From IMG/VR virus record IMGVR_UViG_3300021519_000032, positions 1 through 34,778 of that record: 34,778 bases of DNA; one strand, written 5' to 3'. The stretch's first letter is position 1. Each line of letters opens with the position of its first letter. The notes under the pieces are model-generated. The model saw only the letters and a program-made list of their open reading frames with translations, was not told where the DNA came from and ran no database searches. Of this stretch, positions 23,328 through 31,651 are shown piece by piece. Source of the stretch: a virus. A program made the translations under genes and the position numbers.

Positions 23328-26300
23328 TACCCTTCCTTATTTTCTATCGCAGAAATAGTTTTATACAAATCTACCATACGCTGCCCTTCGGATACATGAC
23401 TATGTAAACGTTTGACTTGACTTGCCACAACGGGAGTCGTTGTCTGCCCAGATGATTTAGCACCGTTCAATCCACCTGACAGATTTTGTGTCATCATCCG
23501 TGTATCAGCTTTAACCTGATTAGTTGGATAATCTGGAGCGTTTTTTGTAACCGGAGCAACAGCTTCTGCAATACCAGCTAACTCACGTAAACGTTGGTTT
23601 TCTGAGTTACGTTGTATTGATTCCGACGTTGGTGCATTAGCTTGCGAGCCTGTATACTGTTGATCAGCCAATTTTTTCGCAACATTTTTACTGTCAGTAC
23701 TGGCAAACATACCTATCTCTTCCGGTTGCCACATTGGGGTAGTATTGCTCACAGTTCTTTTATATGTATAACGTTTACCTTTGATCCAGTATGGAACCTT
23801 TTTGTCAGCTTGCATTGGGATTTCTTCTGGTGAAGTTACCTCGGTAGCGTTACCGAATTCATTCTGCATACTTTGTGCAATTTGATCATTAGTTCCCGCA
23901 GTAGGCATACCAGGTCCCCCTGTGCTTGGGCCGTCGGAGGAATCGGCTGTTGCAGCCGCCATGTTGGCTGCATCAACATCAGCACCGGTACCACCACCGG
24001 CGCCGCTCGTAGTCGGACCGTCAGCGGCGTTGGCAACAGCAGCAGCTTGTGCAGAATTGTTAGCCCTGTTAAGGGCTGCTTGCATAGCGCGGCCGTCGTC
24101 GGCATCAGCAGCATCGGCACTTGCGCCAGCTTGATCTGCACCACTACTAGCTGTGCTACCTGTTGGGAATAACCCATTATACTGGTTAAGTAAAGAACTG
24201 AGTTCTGGATCGGGTTGTTCTGTACTACCTAACTCCTTGTACAGAGCCTCTATTTCTTTCTTTTCATCAGGAGTCAAATCTTCCAGCAATCTCATTTTGT
24301 TAAGGAAATAACTTATGCTTTCAGGCACACCAGTAACAGGGGCGGTGTCGGGATTAACCGGTCCGCCTTGGGTTTCTGGGCTACGTCCATTGCCAGCGTC
24401 GGTAGGATTAGGTGCAGCACGTTCGCGTGCTTTAGCCAATAGTGCTTTGAATTTTGCTATCTTATCAGCTTGAGACGTAGCGGCAGGTGGAGTAGGTGCT
24501 GGTCTACCTTGTTGTTCTGGGCTTACATTTTGTCCATTAACCCTACCAGCTTGTGCTGACATTGCTGCTTTAGACTCCGGTCCCCACACGCCATCAACTG
24601 CAACTTTTAATTCTCCTTGTTTCTTCATAACTGCGGCTTTAGTTTGTGGGCCAAAGTCACCATCCGCCGGTTTAATTCCTAGCAGATTCTGTAAGGCAGT
24701 AACTTCTGGACCTTTGCTACCTACAGCTAACAAACCACCAGCTGCTGCTGGTGCTGCTGGTTTTGCTGCCGCTGCTGGTGCCGCTGCGGCTGGTGCCGCT
24801 GCTGGTGCTGCGCCTGCTCCGGTAGCTGCGCCTACCCCCGGTGCTTTTGCTGCCACAGGCTTACCACCGTTTGGCGCACGACTAAGAATTAAAGGATCCA
24901 ACGGATTAGCATGTCCCAAGAATTTTTGATCTGCTGGGCTCATTTTAGAATAAGCCTGTGCCTGTGGGCTACCTGCTGGCCAAGGACCGTTTGGGCCAGG
25001 AGGTACAGGTGCCGATGGTGGAAATGTTTCAGCCTCGCCGACAGCCTCATCTATTTCTATGAAATCGGAAGGCATACCTTGCGATCCGTGCATGTGTTCT
25101 GCACCATCATCGCCGCCAACACCCATGCCGTGCAGTAATTCTTTAATACGAGCAACGTCATCACCACTTACATCGATAGTAATGGTTTCATCTTCTTCAC
25201 CATCGTCACCTTTGACTGAATTAGTTGTGATATTAATACTTTCAGATAACATGTTGTTATACTTGCGATTCCAGGAATCGTAAATACCTTTGCCCACGGT
25301 AGAACCACCTGCAGATTTACCACCTGCTGCTGGCGCCACTGAACCGGAAGTTGTAGTTTCTTCAACTTTCTTTTCTTTTTTATCTTTCTTTTTACCGCCT
25401 TCTTCATCCTTACCCAAACGACCAGCAACCACATCACCTCGTGTTACTTTGTCATAGGGTTTAGCATTATTGGCTAAGTTACCATCGCCTTTGCCCTCTT
25501 CTGTCTTCTTGGCTGGCTTATCACCTTCCTTGGCTTTTTTAGCTGTTTTATCACTGCCCTTGGCCGGTGCAGCAGGTTTGTCTGGTGACTTAGACTTGTT
25601 GGCTTTGATAGCTTTGTCTACTGACCCAGCATGTTCTGCTTTGCCTGATTCTTTTTTGCCATCATCATCGTAATCTACCTTAGACTTAGCACCGCCAACT
25701 ACTTTGGCTATACCGGCTGCTTTTCTAGCAGCAGGCGCTACGTTATTTACAAAATGACCCATGCCCTGCTTTACAGCTTCTAGGTCAATCTCACGACCCC
25801 GGCCATGCCCTGGCATTGATTGACCACAATGTGGGCATTCGTCAAGATCTTCATCCATTTCTTTTGAACGAGCGTGCTTAGGAACGTGTGTGCCGGCTAA
25901 ACGGGCACCGCCACCGCCTTTACTACCAGCAGGACGTCCACGCTTACGTGGGCCATCTGAACTTGCTACTGGTTTTTCAACTTCATCGCTGTCAAATGGA
26001 ACTTCTTTGCGCTTACGTGTGTACACCGTTCCACCAGCTGGGCTGCTACCACGACTAAATGCAGAGTCTAAATCAGCAGTTGGCTTTCCAAATTTTGAAT
26101 CATATTCATCTGATCCTGGGAACATGCTTCCTTCAAATTCCATGCCATTGTGTGCATCAGCAGCACCCGAACGGCCATTGTATGGGCGGCTGGTTGCACG
26201 CGATTTTGGATTAGCTGGCGCAATTTTATTTTTTAAATAAGACAAAATATCATCTTCTGACTCATCTAGTGGCTTAGGTTTACTACCGGATGCCACGACT

Positions 26301-27718
26301 TCGTAATCATCAGGATCAGTATCGAAATGTTTTCCACATAGTCTGTCTATCGCATGGCCTACCGATTGCCCAAGAACATTTCTTGCTACTAATTTCCAGG
26401 ACGGCATTCCATGGCGTTCGGTCCACATATAAATGTCTTTCAACTCATTATAGTCATGTGTTTCGTCTAGGTCAGTCATAACTGGCGGTTTGCCAGAATC
26501 CATTCCAGAGATTCTACGTGAATTTTGTATGTCTCTTTTTTCTTTACCTAATCGACGGCTGTGTCCGGATATCCAGGCATCGGTAAATTTGTCGTTTTTC
26601 GGATTCATATCTTTTGGTTGTTCACCGTGCATATCACATTCTCCCATGGCACATTCTGCACATCCTTCATATCCTTCATATTCAGCTTTGCGAATATCTT
26701 TTGTCGGATAATCAAGTTCATCGTTACGTGACTGATGATCTTCGGGATCATAGCCATAACCTCTGCCATGAATACCTCTTTCACCTCGACGCATAGAAAA
26801 ATCAGTGTAGTCGCCGGAATTACTAGATTTTCTTCTAGGTGTATGCTTATGTGTTGGCTCACCTTGTTGAATTTTTCCACCCTTGGCAAGAAAAGCAGCT
26901 ACTGGATCATCTGCCTCGTCTTTATTTTCGTATAATTTATCATGGGCCAACTGATTTATTTCATCGTATTGTTCGTCATTTAATTGATCTATTTCATCGT
27001 CAGTTAATGGAGTTCCATCCGCAAATTCTGCATATTCTATATATGCATCAGCAAAATCAGGATAATCTCTGGTATCAACGCCACCCATTTCTATGCTACT
27101 ACGATCAATTGGATGCCCATTAAGAGTCATGCCCGATGCTTGGTGCGAGTGATGGTGAGATTCTCCCATACCTTGTTGGCCAGCTTTTGCTCGGGCTTCT
27201 TCTCTAGTAGGGCTGAATCCTTCTGCTCGTGCTTGTGCGTGTTGTCTAGGATAAACTGATGCTTTCATTAACTTACCATCTATAACGATATACCAGTCTG
27301 ATGGATCTAGATCATGCCGCTCATCATCTTCACGATCTCTAGCGCCGCCTACCCCACGGAAACCACGGCCTGCTTCATCAACTTTTTTCTTACCTTTGCC
27401 TTGTATGTTAAGGGCAAAGTTAGCACGTTTCTTTTCTAGAGGAGTACCCGATTTCTTAAGACTGTTTAATTTTTTGTCGCCAATTTTCTTGTCTTGTGGA
27501 ATACCTTCTTGCTTATGTAAGGCACCTTTCTTAACTGTCTTGGCAGCTTTGCTCAAGGATTTATCTTCCATAAGACTACGTAGGTCAGTACGTAATGCTT
27601 CTTCAAATGTCTGTTTAGCAGGTGACTTAGCAGCAACAGTTCGTGTTTCAACTAATGGTGCCTTGGGTTCAGCACCGATGCCGGTTAGTCTTTTGTTTAG
27701 GTCATAAAATGGGTTCAT
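23327..27718 (-). CDS. Giant multi-module phage protein with peptidoglycan-binding domain
   Basis: A 1463-aa protein. N-terminal region with KKGALHKQEGIPQDKKIG (64-80). His-rich ESHHHSHQ (186-193). Cys cluster CAECAMGEC (353-361). AT-hook-like KRGRPAGSK (592-600). Zinc-knuckle-like CPHCGQ (628-633). EF-hand-like DYDDDGKKES (682-691). Lys-rich spacer (700-785). Ala/Pro linker (952-993). A peptidoglycan-binding type 1 domain (about 995-1057) with GSKGPEVTALQNLLG, DGDFGPQTKAAV and a second VDGVWGPESKAAM half. LRELAGIAEAV at 1377-1387. No lytic catalytic domain is seen, so it is not an endolysin. It could be a head-internal or ejected protein that touches DNA and cell wall (inference). AAAGGA precedes the ATG. 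Confidence 0.8.
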   Translation of the reverse strand: MNPFYDLNKRLTGIGAEPKAPLVETRTVAAKSPAKQTFEEALRTDLRSLMEDKSLSKAAKTVKKGALHKQEGIPQDKKIGDKKLNSLKKSGTPLEKKRANFALNIQGKGKKKVDEAGRGFRGVGGARDREDDERHDLDPSDWYIVIDGKLMKASVYPRQHAQARAEGFSPTREEARAKAGQQGMGESHHHSHQASGMTLNGHPIDRSSIEMGGVDTRDYPDFADAYIEYAEFADGTPLTDDEIDQLNDEQYDEINQLAHDKLYENKDEADDPVAAFLAKGGKIQQGEPTHKHTPRRKSSNSGDYTDFSMRRGERGIHGRGYGYDPEDHQSRNDELDYPTKDIRKAEYEGYEGCAECAMGECDMHGEQPKDMNPKNDKFTDAWISGHSRRLGKEKRDIQNSRRISGMDSGKPPVMTDLDETHDYNELKDIYMWTERHGMPSWKLVARNVLGQSVGHAIDRLCGKHFDTDPDDYEVVASGSKPKPLDESEDDILSYLKNKIAPANPKSRATSRPYNGRSGAADAHNGMEFEGSMFPGSDEYDSKFGKPTADLDSAFSRGSSPAGGTVYTRKRKEVPFDSDEVEKPVASSDGPRKRGRPAGSKGGGGARLAGTHVPKHARSKEMDEDLDECPHCGQSMPGHGRGREIDLEAVKQGMGHFVNNVAPAARKAAGIAKVVGGAKSKVDYDDDGKKESGKAEHAGSVDKAIKANKSKSPDKPAAPAKGSDKTAKKAKEGDKPAKKTEEGKGDGNLANNAKPYDKVTRGDVVAGRLGKDEEGGKKKDKKEKKVEETTTSGSVAPAAGGKSAGGSTVGKGIYDSWNRKYNNMLSESINITTNSVKGDDGEEDETITIDVSGDDVARIKELLHGMGVGGDDGAEHMHGSQGMPSDFIEIDEAVGEAETFPPSAPVPPGPNGPWPAGSPQAQAYSKMSPADQKFLGHANPLDPLILSRAPNGGKPVAAKAPGVGAATGAGAAPAAAPAAAAPAAAAKPAAPAAAGGLLAVGSKGPEVTALQNLLGIKPADGDFGPQTKAAVMKKQGELKVAVDGVWGPESKAAMSAQAGRVNGQNVSPEQQGRPAPTPPAATSQADKIAKFKALLAKARERAAPNPTDAGNGRSPETQGGPVNPDTAPVTGVPESISYFLNKMRLLEDLTPDEKKEIEALYKELGSTEQPDPELSSLLNQYNGLFPTGSTASSGADQAGASADAADADDGRAMQAALNRANNSAQAAAVANAADGPTTSGAGGGTGADVDAANMAAATADSSDGPSTGGPGMPTAGTNDQIAQSMQNEFGNATEVTSPEEIPMQADKKVPYWIKGKRYTYKRTVSNTTPMWQPEEIGMFASTDSKNVAKKLADQQYTGSQANAPTSESIQRNSENQRLRELAGIAEAVAPVTKNAPDYPTNQVKADTRMMTQNLSGGLNGAKSSGQTTTPVVASQVKRLHSHVSEGQRMVDLYKTISAIENKEG

Positions 27719-27723
27719 TACTA

Positions 27724-28335
27724 TTATCCTTTAGTTTTTGCGCCGGTTGCTGGGCGTTTGGGTCTTTTTTCTGCATGAGTTAGTGGACTAGTATTGCCCA
27801 TTTTCAAGTCATTCGTTGTTTCCGCTGCCTTAGGGCTACCACCGGCAATAGTAAAGTTTGAACGATATGCATTTTTTAATACAGCATGATCATACGGGTC
27901 AGCCGAATAATCTTTCTTCTGTTCTTTCTGTGCTTTATCATCTGCTGGATAATCAGTATCATCTAATAATGATGGCGGTTGATCTGCCAGTTTTTTCTGA
28001 TAGTCATCGTTATTGTCGTCATATACAGATGTCTGCATAACGATTTTATTTTCATCTAACCCAAGCAAGCGAGCAATCTGTTTGATCTGTGGCTCAATTG
28101 CTGGGTAACGAAACATAACATCTATACTGGTGACTTTATCGTTTTCAAACGCTGGAAAATCAGCAGGCTTCGCTTGTATGGGAGTGGATTTTTCAGTACC
28201 AATTTTAAGTGGATCAAATTGTTCCAGCCGTCCCTTCAGCGCATCGTAGAAACCCGAGGGCAATTCACCTACTATCTTAATGCGATAGTTATAGGTTCTT
28301 TCGCTTTCTGCCAAATACTCTTTAAAATTTTTCAT
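27724..28335 (-). CDS. Putative packaged head protein with capsid-targeting-like N-terminus
   Basis: A 203-aa protein starting MKNFKEYLAESER, very close to the T4 internal-protein start MKTYQEFIAEA, with L-A-E at 8-10 as the predicted prohead protease site. Next comes a folded domain with YRIKIVGELPSGF and KSTPIQAKPADFPAF, reminiscent of an unknown family in marine phages. The C-terminal third is Lys/Asp/Pro-rich and probably disordered. AGGA lies before the ATG and a CATAAATAT element 17 bases upstream, so late expression is likely. It directly precedes the giant 1463-aa gene. Confidence 0.78.
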   Translation of the reverse strand: MKNFKEYLAESERTYNYRIKIVGELPSGFYDALKGRLEQFDPLKIGTEKSTPIQAKPADFPAFENDKVTSIDVMFRYPAIEPQIKQIARLLGLDENKIVMQTSVYDDNNDDYQKKLADQPPSLLDDTDYPADDKAQKEQKKDYSADPYDHAVLKNAYRSNFTIAGGSPKAAETTNDLKMGNTSPLTHAEKRPKRPATGAKTKG

Positions 28336-28352
28336 GATTAATTCCTATAGTA

Positions 28353-28359
28353 TATTTAT
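28353..28359 (-). promoter_or_regulatory. Late-promoter-like ATAAATA
   Basis: CATAAATAT on the minus strand, 17 bases before the ATG of the 203-aa gene, in the 25-base gap after gp16. It is identical over nine bases to the element before the plus-strand gene at 9079. Confidence 0.5.
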
Positions 28360-28360
28360 G

Positions 28361-28861
28361 TCATTTGTCTTTTTGTGCTCGATCACCAATTAGGCGATCC
28401 AGTAGGTCATTGCGTGTTAATACTTGCCCCTGAGCTGTTGGTAAGTTATCCAAGTTGCCGGTTCGTTTGGCTGCGTCTTGATCCAGCTTCAGTTTCCTAA
28501 GCTGTAGGTCAATCATCTTCAATTTTTTGTTTAATTTGGTTGTTTTTGCTGTTAGTGCGTGCCCCAGCATAGTTCCAGCTACTGCAAATAGCTCTGCAGA
28601 GTAGCGACTATCCACATTCATACCCAAATCACTTAAATCTTGATAACTTTGTTTAGCCAGATCCGCTATATCGTCTAATTCTCTATCAGACGCCATTAAG
28701 TCCCGTATTGCGGGTAATGCTTCGTCAATCTTATCTATAGTATCATCAATGTTAACTATAGCGGTACGTGTTTCTTCCATGGTCATGTTTTCCACCACAG
28801 GAATATCTTCTGAATCTTCCAGTTGATCGAAACCAAAAAGCCGCTCTAATTTTTTTGTCAT
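28361..28861 (-). CDS. gp16: Terminase small subunit, gp16-like
   Basis: A 166-aa, almost wholly helical protein. The central part (DSRYSAELFAVAGTMLGHALTAKTTKLNKKLKMIDLQLRKLKL, about 84-125) matches the pattern of T4-type small terminases, in which a helix-turn and long coiled-coil oligomerise in a ring; the region VLTRNDLLDRLIGD near the end also fits. The length equals that of T4 gp16 (164 aa). It recognises and regulates DNA for the large subunit gp17. The neighbouring gp4 gene supports a head/packaging role. The start codon lies in a small hairpin with no ribosome binding site. The call is by pattern memory. Confidence 0.8.
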   Translation of the reverse strand: MTKKLERLFGFDQLEDSEDIPVVENMTMEETRTAIVNIDDTIDKIDEALPAIRDLMASDRELDDIADLAKQSYQDLSDLGMNVDSRYSAELFAVAGTMLGHALTAKTTKLNKKLKMIDLQLRKLKLDQDAAKRTGNLDNLPTAQGQVLTRNDLLDRLIGDRAQKDK

Positions 28862-28877
28862 ACTGTTATTTACAGTA
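28861..28877 (-). promoter_or_regulatory. Hairpin over gp16 start, with late-like GTAAATA
   Basis: TACTGT and ACAGTA arms (6 bp) around a 5-base loop lie immediately before and touching the gp16 ATG. The minus-strand heptamer GTAAATA (28867-28873) sits in the loop and arm and ends 5 bases before the ATG. It is a weak late-promoter match. Confidence 0.35.
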
Positions 28878-28893
28878 TTTTACGGGAGACCAT

Positions 28894-29328
28894 TTACTTT
28901 TTACGTCCAGAATGAAAGATATCATTTTCTGTGATGACTCGAAAACCTAGTCCATTTTGTTTGGCCCAACTTTGTGCTGCGGCCCATTTTGAATAGTTAA
29001 TGGCTATTATGGCTCGTTGACTATCTTTCATATTTTCCACAAGTACACTTTGATTACGTGGTTTTATTTCTATTAATTCAGCTTTAGTAGTGTTTTGTGG
29101 CCCACGATATACCACAATAAAATCAGGTACATACATGGTCATTTTGCCATGTAAGGGGTGTCGGTAGGGAATTCTAACAGGTTCACTCGCCCAGTTTACC
29201 ACATTTTCATTATGATCACAAAAATGCATAAATGTCTGTTCCCAACCTGAACGATAACGAGGTTTCCCCTTTCCCACATACTTGTGAGCGTTGGCTACTT
29301 CGTATAATCCTTGACGAAAACTGGGCAT
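28894..29328 (-). CDS. gp4: Head completion protein, T4 gp4 (50/65) type
   Basis: A 144-aa protein with the gp4 pattern: YRSGWEQTFMHFCDHNENVVNWASEPVRIPY (about 25-55), then MYVPDFIVVYRG and ELIEIKPRNQ. The PDF...IEIKP arrangement is that of a PD-(D/E)xK-like nuclease fold. In T4, gp4 works at the portal after packaging to finish the head before tail joining. The length is near that of T4 gp4 (150 aa). It lies between tail and terminase genes, as expected of a head/neck gene. No clear ribosome binding site precedes ATG 29328. Confidence 0.93.
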   Translation of the reverse strand: MPSFRQGLYEVANAHKYVGKGKPRYRSGWEQTFMHFCDHNENVVNWASEPVRIPYRHPLHGKMTMYVPDFIVVYRGPQNTTKAELIEIKPRNQSVLVENMKDSQRAIIAINYSKWAAAQSWAKQNGLGFRVITENDIFHSGRKK

Positions 29329-29330
29329 AA

Positions 29331-29690
29331 TTATTGTTTAACGTTATGGGCAGCGTAATAATTTGGTATTACCGTTGCTTGCATTCCTATCATAGTTGCA
29401 CGACTTTGAAATGTGTTTAGGTAATAGGCAAATACCAGGGTTACCTGAGGTCCTGATAAACCTTGAATAGATTGTAATAATTGCATAACAGGTATTCCTG
29501 ATGCAGCAGCGATACGGAACATTGTTGTAGTGAAGTTGTTTGCTTGTGCCGTAGTACCGAATACTGACAATAGATAGCTGCGTACTGCATCATATTCTTG
29601 TGCAGGTACGGCCTGTTGATATTCGTTAAACCTATCAAATATATGTACGGTTAAATCGATCGCAGTATTAATAGCATTAATAGTGGCCAT
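29331..29690 (-). CDS. Small conserved virion-associated protein
   Basis: A 119-aa helical protein starting MATINAINTAIDLTVHIFDRF, with YDAVRSYLLSVF, NNFTTTMFRIAAASGIPVMQLL and LVFAYYLNTFQSRATMIGMQ. The whole pattern matches, from memory, a conserved unknown protein next to gp4 in T4-like marine phages. AAGGAT precedes the ATG. Function unknown; head or tail assembly is the likely setting because of its neighbours. Confidence 0.8.
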   Translation of the reverse strand: MATINAINTAIDLTVHIFDRFNEYQQAVPAQEYDAVRSYLLSVFGTTAQANNFTTTMFRIAAASGIPVMQLLQSIQGLSGPQVTLVFAYYLNTFQSRATMIGMQATVIPNYYAAHNVKQ

Positions 29691-29699
29691 GTTTAATCC

Positions 29700-30968
29700 T
29701 TACAGTCCGGCTGCACCAGTGGCGACATTATTTTCTGCTTCCGTGGTAAATGTCTTTAATTCTGTATTAGTAATAGGAGCCACATTTGCCGATGCGACAG
29801 GAATAACAAAACCGGTTGATGAATTTACCGCAGCTCTGGTTGCATCGGGTAAACTTTGAAGTGCTTGCGAGACAGCGTCATACTGTAGGGCTGGTTGTAT
29901 AATGCTTAACGGATCGATATTACTAAAGGTATTGTATACCGCAGATGCAGCTTGCACAGCACCAATAACGTTTTGTAATCCGTTTTGCCCTGTATTAAGT
30001 GCCTGCAGATCTTGAATAGATCCATTTCTAGACTTAATTAAGCCTCCCTGACCAAATACACTTTCGTTACCGCCCGGGCGAGTAATGCCAGAAGGTATAG
30101 TGTCGTAGTGTGAGGGATCAGCAAATCCAGTCACGTTAGGTGATGATTGTCTTGAACCAATAGCACCACTCATATATTTCACAGTTTCATATTCTATTGA
30201 TACATCATTTTTCATGGTGCCGGCAGCTTCGCCGTAATCAAATGTGTCGCTGCTCCAGCTGGTGATAACGGGGTTAATCAGTATCCACGCCGCAAATCTC
30301 TTTTGACTCAGGCCATAAATTGTAATGTCACGGAAGAATGGAGGTTTACCATTTGGCGCAAATAAATTATTTGTGCCGCTAGAATAAGTTTCACCTGCAT
30401 ACCCCCAGTCTGCGGTTTGTAGTACATCATTATATATGGAATCTTGGTAATTAAATCCGTAGCTCTGCCCCATGATCTGACCCAGTGTGCCATGTTGATT
30501 TGGAACTCGCCCAGTTGGTACGTTTTGATATTGTTGGGTTGCGTCTTTATAGTAATATGTGAAGTAGTTGTACCACATATTGCGTATTAAATCCGATTGA
30601 TCGTCATGAAAAGATATTCTACTGGCTTCATATCGAATTTTACTTTGTACTATTCTTTTACGATTATACTGATTCATCACCGCAGTATCAATCTTAAATT
30701 TGGGAAGGTCTATACTTTTAACCATCATGCCAATAGTTTCTACTGTACCTGATCCGTATGCAGCCTGTAATTGTGGAATTTGCCCGGTGTTTATATTAAA
30801 ATAAACATGGTATAAAAATTTAAGGCGTGGGATTAATTGATACCCGTTGGGTATAAAAGTTCTTGCTGCGTGGGTATAGTCTTTTAGACCAGGTACACTC
30901 TCTACACCCTGCCCGAATCCCTGTAATAAACTGCTACCCTGGCCAAAATATCCTGTGCCTGCGCTCAT
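29700..30968 (-). CDS. Tail-tube-related protein (gp19/gp54-like), second copy
   Basis: A 422-aa protein. The first 100 residues contain FLYHVYFNINTGQ, MMVKSIDLPKFKIDTAVMNQYNRKR and SISFHDD-like RISFHDDQSDLIRNMWYNYFTYYYKD, the fold signature of T4-type tail tube and tube-initiator proteins. A short region near 220-275 (ITIYGLSQKRFAAWILINPVITSW) completes the pattern. The C-terminal 150 residues are Ala/Ser/Asn-rich and probably mostly disordered or an extra domain. It follows gp19 with a 5-base gap. It may be the tube initiator (gp54), a tail terminator-like part or a second tube protein; the family is clear, the exact role is not. Confidence 0.78.
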   Translation of the reverse strand: MSAGTGYFGQGSSLLQGFGQGVESVPGLKDYTHAARTFIPNGYQLIPRLKFLYHVYFNINTGQIPQLQAAYGSGTVETIGMMVKSIDLPKFKIDTAVMNQYNRKRIVQSKIRYEASRISFHDDQSDLIRNMWYNYFTYYYKDATQQYQNVPTGRVPNQHGTLGQIMGQSYGFNYQDSIYNDVLQTADWGYAGETYSSGTNNLFAPNGKPPFFRDITIYGLSQKRFAAWILINPVITSWSSDTFDYGEAAGTMKNDVSIEYETVKYMSGAIGSRQSSPNVTGFADPSHYDTIPSGITRPGGNESVFGQGGLIKSRNGSIQDLQALNTGQNGLQNVIGAVQAASAVYNTFSNIDPLSIIQPALQYDAVSQALQSLPDATRAAVNSSTGFVIPVASANVAPITNTELKTFTTEAENNVATGAAGL

Positions 30969-30973
30969 ATAGA

Positions 30974-31630
30974 TTAGAAGGCGTTAGTATTTACAGCAGC
31001 CGCTCCAGTAGCAAGAGTTCCACGTGTTTGTGGGATTGTCTGGCCAACACCGTTGGGAACACCAGCACTACTAACTTGAATAGCATTGTCATAGGTTATG
31101 CTCAATGCAATTTTGACTGCTTCAGAAGTTTCATATGCCATTTTACCATAGTCAGCAGATTTTAAATAACAGCCAAGTATGTCCCATTCTTCCAATACAA
31201 CTGGCTCATTTGCGCCATTACCACCATCGAGAACTTGTAGCTGAATTGTAAATTTATAATCGATTGCAGATGCGGCTGAACTCTGTTCCATGAAATCTAA
31301 TTGCTTCTGTAGCTGTTCACCAACTAATCGACTTACATTACCCTGCGCATCATCACGTAATGTACAGGTCATATCACTCCATGAATGTTTTCCAGCCAGT
31401 TTAATTGTGCTGTTGTAAATTGGTAATTTAATTTCAGCGAAATCAACTTTTGGTCGGGAAATATCTATGACTTGTTTAGATAATTCTGTAGTAGGTGTAC
31501 TAACTCCAAAATTATTGAAGAACACACGGAAGCGGTACGACAACTTGGGCATTAACATACCCTGTGTTGAAGGACTCTGACCGTCTGCTCCCAGTGGAGC
31601 AGTCATGTTAGTTAGTGAGGATGTTGCCAT
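30974..31630 (-). CDS. gp19: Tail tube protein gp19
   Basis: A 218-aa protein forming the rigid inner tube through which DNA passes. Typical features: YRFRVFFNNFGVS near 32-44, RPKVDFAEIKLPIYNSTIKLAGKHSW (about 79-104), TCTLRDD, and the C-terminal ILGCYLKSADYGKMAYETSEAVKIALSITYDNAIQ. The length is larger than T4 gp19 (163 aa) owing to short N- and C-terminal low-complexity extensions. GGAG lies before the ATG, and a late promoter-like CTAAATA sits 21 bases upstream, right after the sheath terminator-like hairpin, fitting high independent expression. Confidence 0.93.
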   Translation of the reverse strand: MATSSLTNMTAPLGADGQSPSTQGMLMPKLSYRFRVFFNNFGVSTPTTELSKQVIDISRPKVDFAEIKLPIYNSTIKLAGKHSWSDMTCTLRDDAQGNVSRLVGEQLQKQLDFMEQSSAASAIDYKFTIQLQVLDGGNGANEPVVLEEWDILGCYLKSADYGKMAYETSEAVKIALSITYDNAIQVSSAGVPNGVGQTIPQTRGTLATGAAAVNTNAF

Positions 31631-31651
31631 TTCTTAATCTCCGATATACTT

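Noticed and set aside
24548-24736. Peptidoglycan-binding domain as sign of an endolysin
   Set aside because: No muramidase, amidase or peptidase motif is visible anywhere in the 1463-aa protein.
23836-25437. Several open frames in both strands, Ala- or Cys-rich
   Set aside because: Shadows caused by the low-complexity Ala/Gly/Pro coding of the 1463-aa gene.
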